The notes under the pieces are model-generated. The model worked only from the letters and a program-made list of their open reading frames with translations, did no database searches and was not told where the DNA came from. Shown here piece after piece: positions 28,222-36,359 of a stretch of DNA of 64,000 nucleotides. The position numbers were made by a program, and so were the translations under genes. How positions within the stretch are numbered: the first letter of the stretch is position 1; each line of letters starts with the position of its first letter. This stretch comes from SFTJ01 sp051871515 (lineage in GTDB: Bacteria > Bacteroidota > Bacteroidia > Bacteroidales > Muribaculaceae), in the NCBI GenBank assembly GCA_051871515.1, contig JBJECY010000135.1, positions 14,056 to 78,055 on the forward strand, read 5' to 3'.

Positions 28222-29244
28222 ATGCAGAAAAAAAGAAACATAATATTAGTTGACTTTGAAACAAGTCCACAATGGAAGATGAGCGACGTTCTCGGTGAAA
28301 TCACCAAAGAGAATTGGAGCACAGCTAAATGTGTCACCAACACCTTCCACAAGGGGATGCTTGATTCATTGAAAAGATTTTTCATGTATTTTATGTTTCC
28401 TTTAACAATAGTCATCAGGCGCAATAATTATGACAAAATCATTGGTTGGCAGCAATTCTTTGGACTAAACTTTGCTTTTTGGTGCCGTCTTTTCCACCTC
28501 AAAAAGAAAAACGACCTCACGGTGATGACATTTATCTACAACGAAAAAAAAGGCATCATCGGCACCCTGTACAAAAAATACATCTCGTATATTATTACAA
28601 GCAAATACATTGACCGCATAATTTGTTATTCAAAACATGAGTGCAACTATTATGCACAATTGTTCAATATAAATGCTGAGAAATTCATCTTCATACCACT
28701 TGGCATTGCACCATTGAAATGCACTGACACTACAAATTATGGATATGCATTTGCACCAGGCCGAAGCAACCGTGATTACGATTTTCTGGCAGAAGTGTTT
28801 GACAACACCCCCTATAAATGCATTATTGCATGTGATACACTCAGCGCCAAGTCATATCCATCAAACATCACCATACTAAAAGACTGCACGGGCGAGGCAA
28901 TGATTGATGCCATGGCGCATTGCCATTGCGTGGCAATTCCTTTAAAGGACTTGATGATTTCTTCCGGACAATTGGTAGCCCTGCAAGCCATGTCATTAGG
29001 GAAACCCATCATCTGCACCTGCGCCAACGGAATAACCGACTATGCCACCACAGATTCAGCCATAATTCTGAAAAACAATGTTGATATGTGGAAACAAGCC
29101 TTGCATCGCATCTTCAGCGACCACAATTTTGTGAAAGGCAAAGTCGATTTGGCTATGCAGCTTTTCAACAATCAATTCACTGAGGACACCTTGTTTAGAA
29201 ACATCGCCGCTGTTTTGAGCTGTAAAAAAGAGCTGACAAAATAA
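28222..29244 (+). CDS. Probable GT-B glycosyltransferase
   Basis: The 340-residue product has a GT-B-like outline: an N-terminal half with a hydrophobic segment (FFMYFMFPLTIVIRR), and a C-terminal half with YGYAFAPGRSNRDYDFLAE and SSGQLVALQAMSLGKPIIC. These correspond to the donor-binding region of family 1/4 enzymes. The usual EX7E motif is weak. A GTG at 28180 would add 14 residues and overlap the previous gene by 8 nt, but the ATG at 28222 is preferred. The base composition is slightly richer in A and T than its neighbours, as often seen in strain-variable polysaccharide genes. Sugar specificity unknown. Confidence 0.7.
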   Translation: MQKKRNIILVDFETSPQWKMSDVLGEITKENWSTAKCVTNTFHKGMLDSLKRFFMYFMFPLTIVIRRNNYDKIIGWQQFFGLNFAFWCRLFHLKKKNDLTVMTFIYNEKKGIIGTLYKKYISYIITSKYIDRIICYSKHECNYYAQLFNINAEKFIFIPLGIAPLKCTDTTNYGYAFAPGRSNRDYDFLAEVFDNTPYKCIIACDTLSAKSYPSNITILKDCTGEAMIDAMAHCHCVAIPLKDLMISSGQLVALQAMSLGKPIICTCANGITDYATTDSAIILKNNVDMWKQALHRIFSDHNFVKGKVDLAMQLFNNQFTEDTLFRNIAAVLSCKKELTK

Positions 29245-29359
29245 TAATTCAACGAAATCTGCGTTAATTTTAATGTATAGTATAACGCATTTAAGTGAAT
29301 ACTCTACATTTTTCACAACATAACAATATTCACTTTGATTTCAACTATTGTATTATTAT

Positions 29360-30427
29360 ATGCCCAATTATACTGCTCCAGCACCCACCGACGCATCTAT
29401 CATACTCACCTACCGGTGTCCTATGCGCTGCAAGATGTGCAATATATGGAAGAACCCCACCGACAAAGCTCTGGAAATCAAGCCTCAGGAGCTGGAGAGC
29501 CTTCCCAAAATGAAATTTATCAACCTCACCGGCGGAGAGCCTTTCATTCGTGAGGACCTTGAGGAGATTGTGCGCATTTGCTACACAAAAGCGCCTCGCA
29601 TTGTGATTTCCACTTCGGGCTGGTTTGAAGACCGCGTGATTGACTTGGCAAAGAAATTCCCCCATATTGGCATACGCATATCAATTGAAGGACTGAGCAT
29701 GAAAAACGATGAGCTTCGCGGACGCGAAGGCGGATTCGACAAAGGACTTCGCACACTGCTGCGCCTTAAAGAAATGGGGCTTAAAGACATTGGTTTTGGC
29801 TGCACCGTTTCAAACAACAATTCTTCTGATATGCTGTCGCTCTATCTGCTGTCGAAATCGCTTGGAATGGAATTTGCCACCGCTGCATTCCACAATTCCT
29901 ACTATTTCCACAAGCACGACAATGCCATCACCAACCTTCAACAAGTGTGCTCTGACTTTGAGACGCTCATCAACTGGCAACTGAAGGAAAATCATCCCAA
30001 AAGCTGGTTCAGAGCGTTCTTCAATATGGGACTCATCAACTACATTAATGGCGGCAAACGTCCGCTGCCATGCGAAGCCGGAAGCATGAACTTCTTCATT
30101 GACCCTTACGGCGAAGTGTATCCTTGCAACGGATTGGAGTGCAAATACTGGCAAGAGTCAATGGGCAACATCCGCAACCAGGATTTCATGGACATCTGGA
30201 CGAGCGAACAAGCCGACAAAGTGCGTGCTATGGTGCGGCGATGCCCCAAGAACTGCTGGATGGTGGGCACCGCTTCTCCGGTTATGCACCGCTACATCAA
30301 GCACCCTGCCTTATGGGCCATCAAAAACAAATTGCGCTCAATGCAGGGCAAACCCGCTTGCATAGATTGCAAGGTCTATGACGTGGGGCAAGACCCTCAA
30401 CAAGGCGATTTGCGTGAGACATTCTGA
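29360..30427 (+). CDS. Radical SAM protein with SPASM-like C-terminal region
   Basis: The 355-residue product has a radical SAM core with RCPMRCKMC (C20, C24, C27), the GGEP motif in FINLTGGEPFIREDL, and a C-terminal cysteine-rich part (LPCEAGSMNFFIDPYGEVYPCNG, CPKNC, CIDCK) like the SPASM domain that holds extra 4Fe-4S clusters. Substrates of such proteins range from peptides to sugars. It sits between two glycosyltransferase genes, with 31 nt to the next, so it most likely modifies a sugar, a lipid carrier or a secreted component of the polysaccharide. The ATG at 29360 is preferred over an upstream TTG. Confidence 0.85.
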   Translation: MPNYTAPAPTDASIILTYRCPMRCKMCNIWKNPTDKALEIKPQELESLPKMKFINLTGGEPFIREDLEEIVRICYTKAPRIVISTSGWFEDRVIDLAKKFPHIGIRISIEGLSMKNDELRGREGGFDKGLRTLLRLKEMGLKDIGFGCTVSNNNSSDMLSLYLLSKSLGMEFATAAFHNSYYFHKHDNAITNLQQVCSDFETLINWQLKENHPKSWFRAFFNMGLINYINGGKRPLPCEAGSMNFFIDPYGEVYPCNGLECKYWQESMGNIRNQDFMDIWTSEQADKVRAMVRRCPKNCWMVGTASPVMHRYIKHPALWAIKNKLRSMQGKPACIDCKVYDVGQDPQQGDLRETF

Positions 30428-30458
30428 TGCTTTTGCCACCTAAACACCCAATAATATC

Positions 30459-31556
30459 ATGAAAATAGTAGTAATAGGCACCCGAGGGATTCCCAACATA
30501 CAAGGCGGTGTGGAAACGCACTGCCAACAACTATACCCTCGCATTGCTGCCATGGGTCATGACGTAACCGTGATAAGGCGCAGCTGCTATGTGAGCGACA
30601 ACAACAAAGCCGACAATTATCGCAACGTGAAACTCATTGACCTCTATGCGCCACGCATCAAAAGCGTCGAGGCAATTGTGCACACATTTCTTGCTGCTAT
30701 TAAAGCCCGCCTGCTCAATGCCGACATTGTGCACATTCATGCCGACGGCCCTGCCTTGATGGCTCCTCTTTGCCGCATATTGGGAATGAAGGTGGTGATG
30801 ACCAACCACGGACCCGAATACAACCGCAGCAAATGGGGCTCGTTGGCAAAATGCGTACTCAAAACAGGCGAATGGCTTGGCACAAAATTCAGCAACCAAG
30901 TGATTGTGATTGCCCGTTTTATCAACGATATTCTGGTGGAGAAATATCACCGCACCGATGCTAACCTCATCTTCAACGGCGTGGAAACGCCCACCAAGTC
31001 AACATCTACCCAGTATATCAACCAATTGGGACTTCAGCCAAAGAAATATGTGCTTGCCGTGGGCCGATTTGTTAAGGAGAAAGCCTTTCACGACCTTATT
31101 GAAGCCTTCGCTAATTCAGGACTTAGCAACGACTACAAACTGGTGCTTGCAGGCGATGCCGACCATGAAGATGATTATTCACAACAGCTAAAGCAACTTG
31201 CCGCGCAACATGGAGTGGTGCTCACCGGCTTTATTCGTGGCGAAAAGCTTAACCAAATCTACACCCACGCAGCGTTGTTTTGCCTGCCATCTTACCATGA
31301 GGGGCTTCCTATTTCGCTGCTCGAGGCTATGAGCTACAACCTTGACGTTGCCGTGAGCAACATCGAAGCCAACAAACTGAGTTGCCTCAGCAACAATGAC
31401 TTTTTTGAAACCGGCAACACCTGGCAACTGAGCCAACTATTGCAGACAAAGCTCACCAACCCATGCCTCAACCGCACCTACGACCTCTCGCTCTATAATT
31501 GGGACAACATAGCCTGTCAAGTGGTTGACGTATATAAAAAAGCCCTCGGAGAATGA
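30459..31556 (+). CDS. GT4 glycosyltransferase with DUF1972-like N-terminal domain
   Basis: A 365-residue GT-B enzyme. The start KIVVIGTRGIPNIQGGVETH is the hallmark of the DUF1972/rhamnosyltransferase-like N-terminal domain found in capsule and exopolysaccharide loci. The donor half shows VLAVGRFVKEKAFHDLIEAF and ALFCLPSYHEGLPISLLEAM, the GT4 signature with its EX7E glutamates. It closes the exopolysaccharide locus, 31 nt after the radical SAM gene. Rhamnose transfer is possible from family similarity but is not shown by the sequence. No terminator is evident in the 138-nt gap to the convergent ychF gene. Confidence 0.9.
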   Translation: MKIVVIGTRGIPNIQGGVETHCQQLYPRIAAMGHDVTVIRRSCYVSDNNKADNYRNVKLIDLYAPRIKSVEAIVHTFLAAIKARLLNADIVHIHADGPALMAPLCRILGMKVVMTNHGPEYNRSKWGSLAKCVLKTGEWLGTKFSNQVIVIARFINDILVEKYHRTDANLIFNGVETPTKSTSTQYINQLGLQPKKYVLAVGRFVKEKAFHDLIEAFANSGLSNDYKLVLAGDADHEDDYSQQLKQLAAQHGVVLTGFIRGEKLNQIYTHAALFCLPSYHEGLPISLLEAMSYNLDVAVSNIEANKLSCLSNNDFFETGNTWQLSQLLQTKLTNPCLNRTYDLSLYNWDNIACQVVDVYKKALGE

Positions 31557-31694
31557 GGTGAATATCTCCGCGAGCTATCTTTATGCATTTACTATAATTG
31601 AAAAAGGTAGGCGCAAATGTTTTCTGTGCCTCATTTATTGCGCGCGCATGTGTGACAGAGCAATCACATGCCATGCGCCCTGGCTAAGCCATTA

Positions 31695-32798
31695 TTACAC
31701 GTTGAAGCGGAAGTGCATAATGTCGCCATCCTGCACCACGTATTCCTTGCCTTCAACGCCCATTTTGCCGGCCTCTTTCACAGCAGCCTCGCTGCCGTAA
31801 TTCACATAGTCGTCATATTTTATAACCTCGGCACGAATAAATCCGCGTTCAAAGTCAGAGTGGATAACGCCGGCACATTGAGGAGCCTTGCTACCCTTCT
31901 TAAACGTCCACGCACGCACCTCATCTGGTCCGGCTGTGAGGAATATCTGCAAATCGAGTAGCGCATAAGCCGACTTGATGAGGCGGTTAACGCCCGACTC
32001 TTCCAAACCGATTTCGTTCAAGAACATCTGGCGTTCCTCATAGGTGTCGAACTCAGCAATCTCCGACTCAGTTTTGGCTGCAAGAATCAGAATCTCGGCA
32101 TTCTCGTCTTTCACTGCTTCACGCACGGCATCAACGTATTTGTTGCCGCTAACGGCGCTGTTGTCATCAACATTGCACACATAGAGCACCGGCTTGTTGG
32201 TGAGCAAAAACAGGTCGTGGGCAATGCGTTCCTCGTCCTTGTTCTCGAGTGCTACGGTGCGAGCAGCCTTGCCTTGCTCAAGCGCCTCTTTGTAACGCTT
32301 ATAAACCTCCCAAGCCTGTTTAGCTTGCTTGTCGCCGCCTGTTTGTGCTTGCTTGGCAACTTTGCTGATGCGCGCCTCAATGGTTTCAAGGTCTTTGAGT
32401 TGCAGCTCATAGTCAATAATCTCCTTGTCGCGCACTGGGTCAACGTCACCGTTCACGTGAGTGATATTGTCATCGTCAAAGCAACGAAGCACATGAATGA
32501 TGGCATCAGTTTCACGGATGTTAGCCAAGAATTTATTGCCCAAGCCTTCACCCTTCGATGCGCCCTGCACCAAACCGGCAATGTCAACAATCTCTACCGT
32601 GGTGGGAATCACACGCTGAGGCTTGCATATCTCAGCCAACTTGTTGAGCCGCTCATCGGGCACGGTGATTACGCCCACATTAGGCTCAATGGTGCAAAAA
32701 GGGAAATTAGCCGACTGCGCTTTAGCATTCGACAAACAGTTGAAAAGTGTTGACTTGCCCACATTTGGAAGTCCAACAATACCGCATTGTAGTGCCAT
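31695..32798 (-). CDS. ychF: Ribosome-associated ATPase YchF/OLA1
   Basis: The 367-residue product is a full-length YchF, a translation-factor-class P-loop NTPase that prefers ATP and binds ribosomes. It modulates oxidative stress responses in other bacteria. G1 is GLPNVGKST (residues 9-17). G3 is VDIAGLVQGASKGEGLGN. A helical insertion follows. The C-terminal TGS domain covers LQIFLTAGPDEVRAWTFKKG to the end (DGDIMHFRFNV). The start is the first ATG of the conserved MALQCGIVG. Two duplicated -7 boxes lie upstream (32879-32972). No operon partner is present. Confidence 0.96.
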   Translation of the reverse strand: MALQCGIVGLPNVGKSTLFNCLSNAKAQSANFPFCTIEPNVGVITVPDERLNKLAEICKPQRVIPTTVEIVDIAGLVQGASKGEGLGNKFLANIRETDAIIHVLRCFDDDNITHVNGDVDPVRDKEIIDYELQLKDLETIEARISKVAKQAQTGGDKQAKQAWEVYKRYKEALEQGKAARTVALENKDEERIAHDLFLLTNKPVLYVCNVDDNSAVSGNKYVDAVREAVKDENAEILILAAKTESEIAEFDTYEERQMFLNEIGLEESGVNRLIKSAYALLDLQIFLTAGPDEVRAWTFKKGSKAPQCAGVIHSDFERGFIRAEVIKYDDYVNYGSEAAVKEAGKMGVEGKEYVVQDGDIMHFRFNV

Positions 32799-32878
32799 TT
32801 ATTTCTTTTATAATTTGTTTTGTTTGTAATTATCTATTCCGTTTGCTGCGAATCGCTTCCGAATCGCAATTCAGTTTG

Positions 32879-32972
32879 CAAAGATAGTGCCAATCGAGTG
32901 CAGAACCGTCAAGCCCACTGCTTGGCGTTATGCCGAGTGCAGCCTATTTTCGCAATTCAGATTGCAAAGATA
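32879..32972 (-). promoter_or_regulatory. Duplicated promoter region of ychF
   Basis: On the minus strand TATCTTTG occurs at 32886-32879 and again at 32972-32965, each followed by sequence containing CTGAATTGCGA. The 79 bp between the boxes contain GAGTGCAG, CAAGCCCACTGCTTGG and CGAGTGCAG, which can form nested hairpins. The proximal box would start transcription about 75 nt before the ychF ATG. Confidence 0.55.
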
Positions 32973-33086
32973 CTACAAAATTTGCGATTTATCACTTCTC
33001 CGCAGGCAATAATGATGCACCGGCAGCCCCGAAAGCTACACCCCGCAAAGCGCCACAGCAGTAGGAGCATTATCCGCGACAGCCTC

Positions 33087-34433
33087 TCAGCCAAGCCCAG
33101 TCAAATCAACTTTGTAGTGAGTAGGTGCTTCATCACGTCGTTCAATAAACATTACCATATATATCGGAGCATAAGTTATTGAGCCATCAACACGCATGTT
33201 GTCGTTACACAACACAATTGCCTCATTTATGCCGTATTCTTCACACTCAAGGACATTCGACAAAGCCCGATGAAAAACATAATCTTTGCCCGACTTCACT
33301 TCAATCGGCAAAACTCGGCCACCAAGTTCCACTACAAAATCAAGTTCACCGCGACGCTTGTTATTGTAATAATACGGCTCAATGCCATGTGCCACAAGTT
33401 CCTGAGCCACAACATTTTCAAACACAGCTCCAAAATTTATGTTTTTATCACCCTGTATTATTCGCAATTGTATGCCTTCTGCGTATTGAGCCGATAGTAA
33501 TCCCACATCGCTTTGGAAAAGCTTAAAAAGATTTCGTGAACGCGAAAGCAGCAACGGGGTCTTGGGTTCCTCAACATTATACACTGGCAATGCCACACCA
33601 ACATTTTTAAGCCACAAGAAACTATTCTGATACCTAACAAACTTAGCATTCTCATTTAGCTTCTTCAAAATAAAGCGCTTATTTTTTGCATTAAGTTCAG
33701 GCGGAATAAGTGAAAATATTTCCTCAATATATAGTTTGTTGTTTCTATCGTATTGTGCAATGTCGCGTTTATATAACTGCAAAATGTCAGATTGCATTCT
33801 CATGACCTCTTGCAAATTGTTTGTTTCAATATATTTATTCACTACAGCAGGCATACCCCCCACCACTAAATATAGACGAAACAACTCCATCATTTTTGAA
33901 TGAATAAACGAATCAACCGGTTGCCTCTTATTCCAAGCTTCCCTCAACGCCGACATCACCCGTTCATTAACACCTACACATTCCATAAACTCCTCCAAAT
34001 CAAGAGGAAACATTTCTTTAACACCAATATAACCAACTGGTTCTGAACGCAAGTCATTAAGCTCCACCCCAAGCAGCGAACCGCTCATAATGTAACGATA
34101 AGACCCTTCATCAACAAGAAATTTTATTGCAGTTACTATTTCGGGGCATTTCTGCACCTCATCAAAAAATATAAGCGTATTGCCGGCAATCAGCGGCTTC
34201 GATGTAAGCGCCGACAATCTTAGCAATAAATCATTATAGTTATCAGCCGACCGAATCACATCAGCAGCCTTAGGATTATCCACAAAATTTATCTCAACAA
34301 AACTTTTAAAACTCTTTCCGAATTGTCGAATGGAGAAAGTTTTGCCTGTTTGTCGGGCACCTGTTATCAGCAATGCTTTTTGAGTGCTGGCATAAAAATC
34401 TCGTATATACTTGTCAATCTTTCTTTTAAGCAT
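33087..34433 (-). CDS. AAA ATPase with C-terminal DUF4143/nuclease-like domain
   Basis: A 448-residue member of the AAA_14/DUF4143 family, common and multicopy in gut Bacteroidota. Near the N terminus the Walker A is TGARQTGKT, and the Walker B is LIFFDEVQKCP. A winged-helix-like middle follows. The C-terminal half has GELDFVVELGGRVLPIEVKS, a PD-(D/E)XK-like arrangement (D, E, K). The family's function is not established. The start at the ATG at 34433 fits the promoter box at 34462-34455 on the minus strand. Four imperfect 33-bp tandem repeats directly precede the start codon. Codon and base use look like the neighbours. Confidence 0.85.
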   Translation of the reverse strand: MLKRKIDKYIRDFYASTQKALLITGARQTGKTFSIRQFGKSFKSFVEINFVDNPKAADVIRSADNYNDLLLRLSALTSKPLIAGNTLIFFDEVQKCPEIVTAIKFLVDEGSYRYIMSGSLLGVELNDLRSEPVGYIGVKEMFPLDLEEFMECVGVNERVMSALREAWNKRQPVDSFIHSKMMELFRLYLVVGGMPAVVNKYIETNNLQEVMRMQSDILQLYKRDIAQYDRNNKLYIEEIFSLIPPELNAKNKRFILKKLNENAKFVRYQNSFLWLKNVGVALPVYNVEEPKTPLLLSRSRNLFKLFQSDVGLLSAQYAEGIQLRIIQGDKNINFGAVFENVVAQELVAHGIEPYYYNNKRRGELDFVVELGGRVLPIEVKSGKDYVFHRALSNVLECEEYGINEAIVLCNDNMRVDGSITYAPIYMVMFIERRDEAPTHYKVDLTGLG

Positions 34434-34437
34434 AGAA

Positions 34438-34569
34438 TTTCCACTTTTACAGCACAAAAATAGCTATAAATTTCCACTTTTCCAACATATTTCAGCCCTA
34501 TTTTTGCCGTTTTTCCAACATGTTTTGCCCCTATTTTTGCCGTTTTTCCAACATTGCTTAGACCAACAT
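34438..34569 (-). repeat. 33-bp tandem repeats upstream of the AAA gene
   Basis: Four repeats begin at 34438, 34471, 34504 and 34537, exactly 33 bp apart. Shared cores are TTTCCACTTTT in the first two, and TTTTCCAACAT (34478, 34511, 34544) and TTGCCGTTTTTCCAACAT in the later ones. A minus-strand promoter (TTGG 34486-34483, 19 bp, TATTTTTG 34462-34455) is embedded in the first two copies. Confidence 0.85.
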
Positions 34570-34632
34570 CAATAAATAAGCCCAGCAAATACACCTAATT
34601 TGCCCCGTATTCTATTACTCTTTTTCAAAACA

Positions 34633-34680
34633 AATAAACCGACAATCGCCACACATGTTCAAGCGAATTGTCGGTTTATT
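34633..34680 (-). terminator. Terminator of the phosphoesterase gene
   Basis: AATAAACCGACAAT (34633-34646) pairs perfectly with ATTGTCGGTTTATT (34667-34680). On the minus strand TTGTTTTG follows. It lies 34 nt past the stop of the phosphoesterase gene. Confidence 0.75.
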
Positions 34681-34714
34681 ATTTTCAAATCATTTTAGGG
34701 AAGGCCGTTCGGAT

Positions 34715-35995
34715 TCATCTCTTTGCAGGCACGTCAACGCGGTCAATCACCGTGCCATTGCGGTCAAGAAGCGTGAGCATAATCTTGCGGCGGTTAACCT
34801 TCATGAGCATTGCTCCAACAGTCTTTGCGCCCTCAGTCCAACGGCATTTAATAATATCTTGATTGTACTTCAACTCGGGTTTCATGGTCTGACCGCGCTC
34901 GTCGTCGGCCGACGGAGTCTGCACATATACCGTGCCTTTCACAGCAGCGTTACTCAACTTGCCGCCATAAACGGCATCGGTGCGCACATATATATGATTA
35001 TTGCCTGCCAAAGCAAGGTCAATGCCAAGTTCGTCGAACAGCTCATTCCAACGGCCATACTGACTGGTGGTGCCATCGCCGCCGAAGAACCACTGATAGT
35101 GCTCACACACAACCACATATCGCGGAGCATTGGCACTATTACGAGCTTCAGTGACCACCTTACGCACCCAACGCTGTGCGGCTTCAAGCCCCGCATCGCT
35201 ACGCATACTCTCGCTGTTGAGCATCACAAACATCACCTCACCATAGCGGAAATGATAGCACACGCCCATTTGGCCGCTATATCCATTCTCGGGATAATAA
35301 TTGGCTTGATTAAAAAACTCGTTGCTTAAACGGCTATAATTGCGTGCCATATAGTCGTGATTGCCCACGCATCCTGCCCACATCATATTGCTGAATGTGG
35401 GTTCGCTATACAGCTTTTCCCAAAACGACCAACTGGCACCCCATGCCGTGATGTCGCCAAGGTGAAGGGTCCAATCAACGCCTCCGCCATATTGCGTCAC
35501 GGTATCAATCATCTTCATCGCCGCGTCTTGCCGGTGCTGCAAGGGTGTGTAAGCATGAAAATCCGAAATCACACAACACTGCCATTCTGTTGCACCTGCT
35601 GTGATGAAACGGTGCTCGGAGCAAGCCTCGCCGCCCTGAGGGTCGCATATCACATATTTATATTTTGTGTTGGGCCGCAATCCGGAGAGCGTGGCTCCAC
35701 ACTTCATCATCACCACGTCCTCAACTATGTCGCTACCATCGGCAGCCTTTGAGCTCACGCCGCTGAATGTGGTGCAACGAAACTCGGTCTCGGGCTCCAA
35801 AGTGGCACTTTTCTTATTCTTTGTGCCGTCCTCGCAATATTTCACAAAATAGCCCTTACTGGGAGCTGACCAACTGATGCGCATACTGCTTGACGCATCT
35901 TCGCCGGGGCACGTCACAACAGTGCTCACCGGTTGCCCTGATGCCGCAACGCATGCAGCCATCAGCAGCAATACTGACAAAATTCTTTGTTTCAT
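34715..35995 (-). CDS. Secreted purple-acid-phosphatase-like metallophosphoesterase
   Basis: The 426-residue product has a signal peptide (MKQRILSVLLLMAACVAASG), a fibronectin III-like N-terminal domain (about 25-140), and a calcineurin-like phosphoesterase domain. Metal-ligand motifs are visible in order: ISDFHAY (DxH), LHLGDITAW (GD), GCVGNHDYM (GNHD), and VVVCEHYQWF (H). The last motif reads LAGNNHIYVR, where purple acid phosphatases usually have GHxH, so the first His is Asn. The enzyme probably hydrolyses phosphomonoesters or diesters in the periplasm. The ATG at 35995 begins the signal peptide. A frame extension upstream runs into the gap before the DUF4250 gene, with which it may be co-transcribed (56-nt gap). 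Confidence 0.87.
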   Translation of the reverse strand: MKQRILSVLLLMAACVAASGQPVSTVVTCPGEDASSSMRISWSAPSKGYFVKYCEDGTKNKKSATLEPETEFRCTTFSGVSSKAADGSDIVEDVVMMKCGATLSGLRPNTKYKYVICDPQGGEACSEHRFITAGATEWQCCVISDFHAYTPLQHRQDAAMKMIDTVTQYGGGVDWTLHLGDITAWGASWSFWEKLYSEPTFSNMMWAGCVGNHDYMARNYSRLSNEFFNQANYYPENGYSGQMGVCYHFRYGEVMFVMLNSESMRSDAGLEAAQRWVRKVVTEARNSANAPRYVVVCEHYQWFFGGDGTTSQYGRWNELFDELGIDLALAGNNHIYVRTDAVYGGKLSNAAVKGTVYVQTPSADDERGQTMKPELKYNQDIIKCRWTEGAKTVGAMLMKVNRRKIMLTLLDRNGTVIDRVDVPAKR

Positions 35996-36051
35996 GTTTG
36001 TAAATGTGTTTATAGTATCATCATTATCTCCGAACACAGCAGGCACGCCTA

Positions 36052-36234
36052 TCACCAAAACCTGTTATGCTCAGCCGAATATTCCACGCCCGCAGCTTTG
36101 AGTTTTTCTTCAAGCCACTCACATTCAATGTGCATATCGTCGCACAACTCGCTGAGCGACGCATATTGGTCGCGTAGTTTCATGTTGATGTAGCTCAACA
36201 ACATCACTGGGTCGTTTGGCAGATTCTCGTTCAT
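36052..36234 (-). CDS. DUF4250 domain protein, 60 aa
   Basis: The 60-residue protein MNENLPNDPVMLLSYINMKL... with LRDQYASLSELCDDMHIECEWLEE matches the DUF4250 family, small proteins of anaerobic Bacteroidota and Firmicutes. It is predicted to be all helical and has a helix-turn-helix-like outline. Function unknown. It lies 56 nt before the phosphoesterase gene on the same strand. A minus-strand -7 box (TATTTTTG, 36284-36277) lies 43 nt upstream. Confidence 0.85.
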   Translation of the reverse strand: MNENLPNDPVMLLSYINMKLRDQYASLSELCDDMHIECEWLEEKLKAAGVEYSAEHNRFW

Positions 36235-36276
36235 TTTTTATTGCCTCTATTGTTAGCCTAAAATTGTTTCTTATCA

Positions 36277-36315
36277 CAAAAATAGTTTCTTTCTTTTAAA
36301 TAATCACTACCTTTG
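36277..36315. promoter_or_regulatory. Divergent -7 boxes between the DUF4250 and RluA-like genes
   Basis: TATTTTTG on the minus strand (36284-36277) faces the DUF4250 gene. TACCTTTG on the plus strand (36308-36315) faces the pseudouridine synthase gene, 45 nt before its ATG. Confidence 0.5.
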
Positions 36316-36359
36316 CCTCACAAAAAGGGCTACGAACCAAATTTTTCACGCACTGCAGC

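Noticed and set aside
34655..35329. 224-codon plus-strand open frame
   Set aside because: Antisense to the phosphoesterase gene, with no recognisable domain.
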